The notes under the pieces were generated by a model that saw only the letters and a program-made list of their open reading frames with translations, ran no database searches and had not been told where the DNA came from. A DNA stretch of 59,302 bases from SZUA-521 sp041738285 (GTDB taxonomy: Bacteria; Pseudomonadota; Gammaproteobacteria; Pseudomonadales; Azotimanducaceae), in NCBI GenBank assembly GCA_041738285.1, contig JBGSQB010000229.1, positions 1-59,302 of the forward strand, given 5' to 3'. The stretch's first letter is position 1; the number at the start of each line of letters is the position of its first letter. A program made the translations under genes and the position numbers. Below, piece by piece: positions 55,178 through 59,302 of the stretch.

Positions 55178-56352
55178 AGCGTGCTCCCGGCGCCGAAGAT
55201 GCAGGAACTGACGGGTGTGACCATGGGCCCGGCGATCATCATGCTCACTTCCGCACCGTCGATCTGATTGCAGGACGTGCCGCGAATCTGACGCACGGCT
55301 TCGATGGTGAGGCCGAGCCCATGCATATAGCACTCCGCGAGGTTGCCGCCGCTCGTATTGAGGGGCACGCGGCCATTGGGGGCGAGCAGGTTGGGCAACT
55401 TGAAGAAGTCGTTCACCTCGTCGGCGTCGCAGAAGCCGTGCTCCACCATCGACATCAGCACACCACCGGTGAAGTTCTCGTAGCTCTGCAGCACGTCAAC
55501 GTCGGTGGGCGTGAGTTCGGCCATGGCATACAGATGTTTGGCGACCGTATTGAAGTGCGAACTGCCGTAATCGGGTGCGTTGTGCACGGGCGCTGCCGAG
55601 CGATTCGGGCCGCCGCTGGCAGCGCCGAGTACGTAGCAGGGCTTGTGCGGATAGTCGGTCGCGCGCTCGGCCGGCACGAGGATCATCGCGGCTGCGCCAT
55701 CGTTCTCCTGGCAGCAGTCGAACAGACGGAACGGTTCGACGATCCAGCGCGAGGCGTCGTATTTCGCTTGCGTGAGGGGGCGGCCGTACATGATGGCTTC
55801 GGGATTCGACTGCGCGTGGGTGTACGAGGCCATCGCAATGGCGCGCAGCGCATCCTGCTTCACGCCGTGATCGTGCATGAAGCGCATGGCCTTCATGGCG
55901 AACATCTGCGCGGCGGACATGAGGCCGTAGGGCGTCGTGTGCGCAGCTTCGCCCGAGACCTGACGGATCTGCGGGCCGCGGCCGAAACGGCCGAACTGGC
56001 CCTGGGCGAGGGATCGGTAAACGACCACGCAGTCGGCCATGCCGCAGGCAATCGCAGCGGATGCATTCTCGACGGCGCCGGCGGTGCCGCCACCGCCGCC
56101 GCCCCAGAACATGTTGGAGAAGCGCAATTCCTTGGTATTGAGCGCGGCGGCGAGTCTGGGCGCATCGTTGCGATCGTTGCTGAACGAGGCAAAGCCATCG
56201 AGGCGCGTCGGTGAAATCTGCGCATCGGCGCAGGCATTCACGATCGCTTCGAGTGCGAGCTTGGCTTCAGCGTCGGGTGACTCGCCGTGCTTGTAGTACT
56301 TCGTCTGGCCAACGCCAACGACCGCGACTTTGCCCCGCAGCGTGCGGCTCAC
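55174..56352 (-). CDS. Ltp2-like thiolase-fold aldolase/lyase
   Basis: The protein has 392 residues with a GTG start that overlaps the amidohydrolase stop. It has the thiolase fold of the SCP-x/Ltp group (GVGQTKYYKHGE, then the C-terminal LNTSGGNLAECYMHGLG). The usual nucleophile cysteine region is replaced by FWGGGGGGTAGAVENA, which lacks cysteine, so simple thiolysis is unlikely. That and the DUF35 partner fit the Ltp2-type retro-aldol lyases of steroid side-chain breakdown, which use tyrosines. Tyr is present in LQSYENF. Activity is inferred from the family. Confidence 0.86.
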   Translation of the reverse strand: MSRTLRGKVAVVGVGQTKYYKHGESPDAEAKLALEAIVNACADAQISPTRLDGFASFSNDRNDAPRLAAALNTKELRFSNMFWGGGGGGTAGAVENASAAIACGMADCVVVYRSLAQGQFGRFGRGPQIRQVSGEAAHTTPYGLMSAAQMFAMKAMRFMHDHGVKQDALRAIAMASYTHAQSNPEAIMYGRPLTQAKYDASRWIVEPFRLFDCCQENDGAAAMILVPAERATDYPHKPCYVLGAASGGPNRSAAPVHNAPDYGSSHFNTVAKHLYAMAELTPTDVDVLQSYENFTGGVLMSMVEHGFCDADEVNDFFKLPNLLAPNGRVPLNTSGGNLAECYMHGLGLTIEAVRQIRGTSCNQIDGAEVSMMIAGPMVTPVSSCIFGAGSTL

Positions 56353-57563
56353 GCCCGCCGGGCCTGGTAGCGCGCCGGCACATCGAACTTGAACACCCTC
56401 GCGGCGTTGAAACCCAGCACCTTGGCGCGGTCACCGTCAGACAGTTGCGTCATGGTGCGCTCGATCGCTGCGGCCGAGTGCGGCCACGTGCCTTCGTGGT
56501 GGGGATAGTCGTTCGCCCACATGAAGTTGTCGATCAGACCGTGGGTAACTGCCAGATCGAGACCAGCCTTGTCTTCCTGAAAAGTAGCAAAGCCATTGCT
56601 CTTGAAGAACTCGCTCGGCAGGCGCGACAGTTTCGGCCGCACCCACATGTGATGTTTCTTGTAGGCCTCATCCATGGCGCCGAGCGCCCACGCGACCCAG
56701 CCGATGCCCGCTTCGACAGATCCGAATACGAGCTTCGGGAACCGGTCGAGCACGCCGGAGGCGCAAAGGTTGGCGATAGGCTCCATGGTCGGCGCGAGCG
56801 AATGCACTGCGTAGTTGATGACTGCGCCGCCGTTGCCGCGCGAAGTACGTGGGTCGCGGCCCGTAGAGACATGGAAGGTGATGGGAAAGTCGTGATCCTG
56901 AATACAGGCCCACAGCGGATCGAACTGCGGCAGGTTGTAGTTGAGCGCTTCATGATCGGGTGGACCCCAGACCGGCTTGCACGGCAGGCACACACCGCGA
57001 AAGCCGAGCTTGGCACAGCGATCGATCTCGGCAATGGCACCTTCGATGTCGGCGGCGGCGACGCAAGCCATGGGCGAGAGCCGATCGTTGTAGGCGCCGA
57101 ACATTTCCCACGCCCACTCGTTGTAGGTGCGGCACATGGCCTGGCTGAACACCGCGTCCGGCGTCGCCCAGATGGTCAGACCCTTGTTGGGGAACAGCAC
57201 TTCGCAGTCGATGCCGTCGACGGCATGATCGGCCAGCCGCTGTTCGGGGGTGTTACCCGATTTGTTGCGCAACAGATCTTCGCCTTCGAACGGAATCTCG
57301 CGTAGTCGCAACGGACGAAAGCCTTCGGTCTTCTGAAACTTCTTACCGCTCGCGTCGACCACCACACCCGGCAGGCGATCGCGAAATTTCTCGTCGATGC
57401 GGGTGCGCCACAAATCCGATGGTTCCTGCACGTGACCGTCGGTCGACACCATGAAGTACTTGTTCGGATCATCCGGTCGCGCGGTGCGCGGCCAGCCGGC
57501 ATGACCGGGCGTGGTGGCACGCCATTGATTGGCTTCATCGCGGGTGGGTGTAGCGGTCGCCAT
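56349..57563 (-). CDS. Amidohydrolase-2-family metal-dependent hydrolase
   Basis: The protein has 404 residues of TIM-barrel amidohydrolase type (STDGHVQEP, FHVSTGRD and WANDYPHHEGTWPHS carry metal-ligand histidines and aspartates). The C-terminal IERTMTQLSDGDRAKVLGFNAARVF is usual in this family, which includes decarboxylases and hydrolases of aromatic or cyclic acids. It is coupled to the Ltp2-like gene, so it may act on the acid or lactone released by the lyase or on a ring product. Start ATG is at 57563. The zinc-type nature of the site is inferred. Confidence 0.85.
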   Translation of the reverse strand: MATATPTRDEANQWRATTPGHAGWPRTARPDDPNKYFMVSTDGHVQEPSDLWRTRIDEKFRDRLPGVVVDASGKKFQKTEGFRPLRLREIPFEGEDLLRNKSGNTPEQRLADHAVDGIDCEVLFPNKGLTIWATPDAVFSQAMCRTYNEWAWEMFGAYNDRLSPMACVAAADIEGAIAEIDRCAKLGFRGVCLPCKPVWGPPDHEALNYNLPQFDPLWACIQDHDFPITFHVSTGRDPRTSRGNGGAVINYAVHSLAPTMEPIANLCASGVLDRFPKLVFGSVEAGIGWVAWALGAMDEAYKKHHMWVRPKLSRLPSEFFKSNGFATFQEDKAGLDLAVTHGLIDNFMWANDYPHHEGTWPHSAAAIERTMTQLSDGDRAKVLGFNAARVFKFDVPARYQARRA

Positions 57564-57616
57564 GATCGTGGTCTCCGTTGATGCGAATTCGAGAGTGGTT
57601 GGTCGAGCCTACGCCT

Positions 57617-58807
57617 TCAGCTGTCCGTCGTGAACTCACCGCGGCGAAAGGCTGCCATGGCGGCGTCGTAGACCTGAGCGAGGGGCACATCGTGCGCATC
57701 GCTGATGTGTCGACAGTCGTTGTGTTCCGGGGCGGCGCGTTCTTCACCGCCGGGCAGGCGCGCGACTTTGATGGTCACTGAACCCCAGCGCGTTTCGACC
57801 CGCCCGGATTCGCGCGGCAGGCTCGAACGCAGCACGTTCTCCTGCCGCACGCCCAGGGTCGACGTGTGCAGGTAGATGAGTGTGCGAATTGCATCGACCA
57901 CGGGCGCTGGGCACAACGCGCAGAGCGTGTACGCGGGACGGCCCTTCTTCATCAGAATGGGCGTCAACCACGCATCCAGTGCCCCGGCTGCAAGCAGTCG
58001 ATCGAGTAAGGGCGGCAGCCATTCGGGATTCATGTCGTCGAGGTTGGTCGACAGCAAGGTGAGGGTCTCGACGCGATTGGCTGTGTCGGTTGTGGCACTG
58101 CCAACGACCATCCGCAACACATTGGCGCGTGGGAAATCCTTGCTGCCGGCGCCGTAACCTTGCGCGGTGATTCGCATCGCGCTGGCTTCGCCCCAGTGCG
58201 TGACGAGCTCACGCAGGAGCGCAGCGGCTGTGGGGGTAACCGTTTCGCCATCGATATCGAGCGGGTAGGTGGGGACACCCTCCATCAGCCGCAACACCGC
58301 CGGTGCCGGCACCGGCAGCACGCCGTGCTCGCACTTCACCGTGCCGTGACTCGCCGGCAGGCCCCGACAGCTGACGGCTTCCGCATTCAGATGCGCGAAC
58401 CCCGCGACCACGCCGACCACGTCGGCGATGGCATCGAGTGCGCCGACTTCGTGGAAGTGAACGTGATCGATCGGTATGTCGTGGACCTTCGCTTCCGCGG
58501 CGGCGAGCGTCCGAAACACGGCGCAGGATTTTGTCTTGATGGCTTCAAGTAGCGGTGCGCGTTCGATGATGGCGACGATGTCGGGCAGATGACGATGAAC
58601 GTGCTCGTGCGGTGCAGCTACGTGCGCTTTGGTGGCCGATACCCCGCGCTTGACCACTTTCTCCGCGGTGACAATCAGACCAGGGAGAGACAGTGCCTCG
58701 ATGGCGCTGGTAATCACCGCGACCGGCACGCCTGCATCGATCAGGCCGCCGAGCAGCATGTCGCCACTCGCGCCGCAGAAAAGATCGAGATGAATGCGTG
58801 TGCTCAT
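57617..58807 (-). CDS. larC: Nickel-pincer cofactor nickel insertase
   Basis: The protein has 396 residues. It begins with HLDLFCGASGDMLLGGLIDAG (in parts) and has the histidine-rich PHEHVHRHL and VHFHEVGALDAIADVVG. The C-terminal TNLDDMNPEWLPPLLDRLL is specific for LarC. The enzyme inserts nickel into the pyridinium bisthiocarboxylate cofactor of lactate racemase and relatives. Its start overlaps the larB stop by ATGA. It is encoded as one frame here, while in some bacteria it is split by a programmed frameshift. No larA or larE is in the window. Confidence 0.93.
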   Translation of the reverse strand: MSTRIHLDLFCGASGDMLLGGLIDAGVPVAVITSAIEALSLPGLIVTAEKVVKRGVSATKAHVAAPHEHVHRHLPDIVAIIERAPLLEAIKTKSCAVFRTLAAAEAKVHDIPIDHVHFHEVGALDAIADVVGVVAGFAHLNAEAVSCRGLPASHGTVKCEHGVLPVPAPAVLRLMEGVPTYPLDIDGETVTPTAAALLRELVTHWGEASAMRITAQGYGAGSKDFPRANVLRMVVGSATTDTANRVETLTLLSTNLDDMNPEWLPPLLDRLLAAGALDAWLTPILMKKGRPAYTLCALCPAPVVDAIRTLIYLHTSTLGVRQENVLRSSLPRESGRVETRWGSVTIKVARLPGGEERAAPEHNDCRHISDAHDVPLAQVYDAAMAAFRRGEFTTDS

Positions 58808-59302
58808 TGTGTACTCGCAGCGGCCACCAGACCGCGCAGCATTCGATTGGCGCAGGCCGCGGCGCCAAAGCCATTGTCGATGTTCACCACACTCACCCCA
58901 GGCACGCAGCTGGTGAGCATGCCGAGCAGTGCCGAGATGCCACCGAAGTTCGCGCCGTAGCCGACACTCGTAGGAACGGCGATGACCGGTATCGACAGCC
59001 GGCCGCCGATCACGCTCGGCAGCGCGCCCTCCATGCCCGCGATGACGATGCAGACATCGGTAGACCGTATGTCAGCTTCAACGGCGAGCAACCGATCGAG
59101 GTTCGCGACGCCGATGTCGTTGAAGCGCTTCACTGTGATCCCGGCCCACTCGAGGGTCTGCGCGCATTCCTCTGACACCGGCAAGTCGCTGGTGCCGGCG
59201 CACGCCACCGTGACCGAGTAGTTCGCCATTGCGGTCGGCGCCGCCAGCGCGCCCACGCGAATCAACCGCGACAACGGATCGTAGCGGGCGTCTTTGACGC
59301 GC
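58804..59302 (-). CDS. larB: Nickel-pincer cofactor biosynthesis protein LarB (5' part cut by window edge)
   Basis: At least 166 residues are visible, and the frame runs through the right edge (start outside). Tracts DARYDPLSRLIRVG, ACAGTSDLPVSEECA, VIAGMEGALPSVIGG, VPTSVGYGANFGG and VNIDNGFGAA match LarB, which carboxylates and hydrolyses nicotinic acid adenine dinucleotide to start the pincer cofactor. It is a member of the PurE/AIR carboxylase-like fold. Tightly coupled to larC, so the two steps are coexpressed. Its N-terminal third lies to the right of the window. Confidence 0.92.
   Translation of the reverse strand, partial: RVKDARYDPLSRLIRVGALAAPTAMANYSVTVACAGTSDLPVSEECAQTLEWAGITVKRFNDIGVANLDRLLAVEADIRSTDVCIVIAGMEGALPSVIGGRLSIPVIAVPTSVGYGANFGGISALLGMLTSCVPGVSVVNIDNGFGAAACANRMLRGLVAAASTQ

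Noticed and set aside
55321..57305. Long plus-strand frames opposite the Ltp2-like and amidohydrolase genes
   Set aside because: They have no domain, while the minus-strand genes overlap by start/stop codons and show complete family motifs.
1..59302. tRNA, rRNA, CRISPR arrays and riboswitches
   Set aside because: No cloverleaf with CCA-end context, no regular spaced repeats and no recognisable riboswitch core were found by eye; small RNAs cannot be excluded without covariance searches.

Overview
The window is a 59.3 kb piece of a high-GC, Gram-negative chromosome. The TonB-dependent receptor, the lipoprotein and secreted redox proteins, the three-gene branched-chain keto-acid dehydrogenase, the long-form argininosuccinate synthase and the REP palindromes of the GTGGGAGCGGGCTTGCCCGC type all fit a gammaproteobacterium with a lipid-, steroid- or hydrocarbon-degrading lifestyle. 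No rRNA, tRNA, CRISPR array, prophage or integrase was seen, so placement below class level is not possible here. Long spurious reading frames opposite real genes are common because of the base composition and were left out.

Layout. 1-11 kb is an oxidative catabolism region. It holds the end of an acyl-CoA dehydrogenase type 2 gene, a small secreted protein, a 183 bp MITE-like element and two CYP153-like P450s on the minus strand. The P450s bracket a tightly packed plus-strand operon (3-hydroxyisobutyrate dehydrogenase-like, P450, Gfo/Idh/MocA, aldo/keto reductase, LLM flavin monooxygenase). An SDR and a phytoene-desaturase-like oxidase follow. 11-19.8 kb carries a ZnuD-like TonB receptor with a small CxxC protein, a secreted MsrA, the bkdA1-bkdA2-bkdB operon, a DmpA-type peptidase and a fatty-acid desaturase. 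20-29 kb carries SDR-thioesterase-PaaX-like regulator, a large inverted repeat, an AKR, a multidomain secreted copper monooxygenase-like protein, and a coupled set of two secreted proteins, a DUF6152 protein and a fourth P450.

28.8-32.2 kb has a metallophosphoesterase, a GT4 glycosyltransferase and an alkylsulfatase-like metallo-beta-lactamase. 32.3-35.5 kb is a minus-strand operon of cytochrome-c-like lipoprotein, HupE/UreJ-like protein, an anchored protein, two related membrane proteins and a VOC protein. 35.6-48 kb is a long minus-strand run of small accessory genes (VOC, DUF1801, GFA, Nudix, GST, cupin, DUF2087, DUF2161, P-loop, NTF2-like and others). Its distal part shows truncated genes, an orphan antitoxin-like gene and a recurring motif that resembles half of an integron attC site just downstream of stop codons.

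48.4-59.3 kb returns to metabolism. It has a Baeyer-Villiger monooxygenase, an SRPBCC protein, a trypsin-like protease, a second MITE-like element, a GNAT acetyltransferase and argG. A divergent carboxymuconolactone-decarboxylase-like / HxlR pair shares twin operator-like dyads. A DUF35 + Ltp2-like aldolase + amidohydrolase operon and larC-larB complete the window. The P450s, Baeyer-Villiger enzyme, SDRs, AKRs, thioesterase, acyl-CoA dehydrogenase and Ltp2/DUF35 pair together suggest oxidation and chain shortening of sterol-like or terpenoid/alkyl substrates. The substrate itself cannot be read from the sequence.
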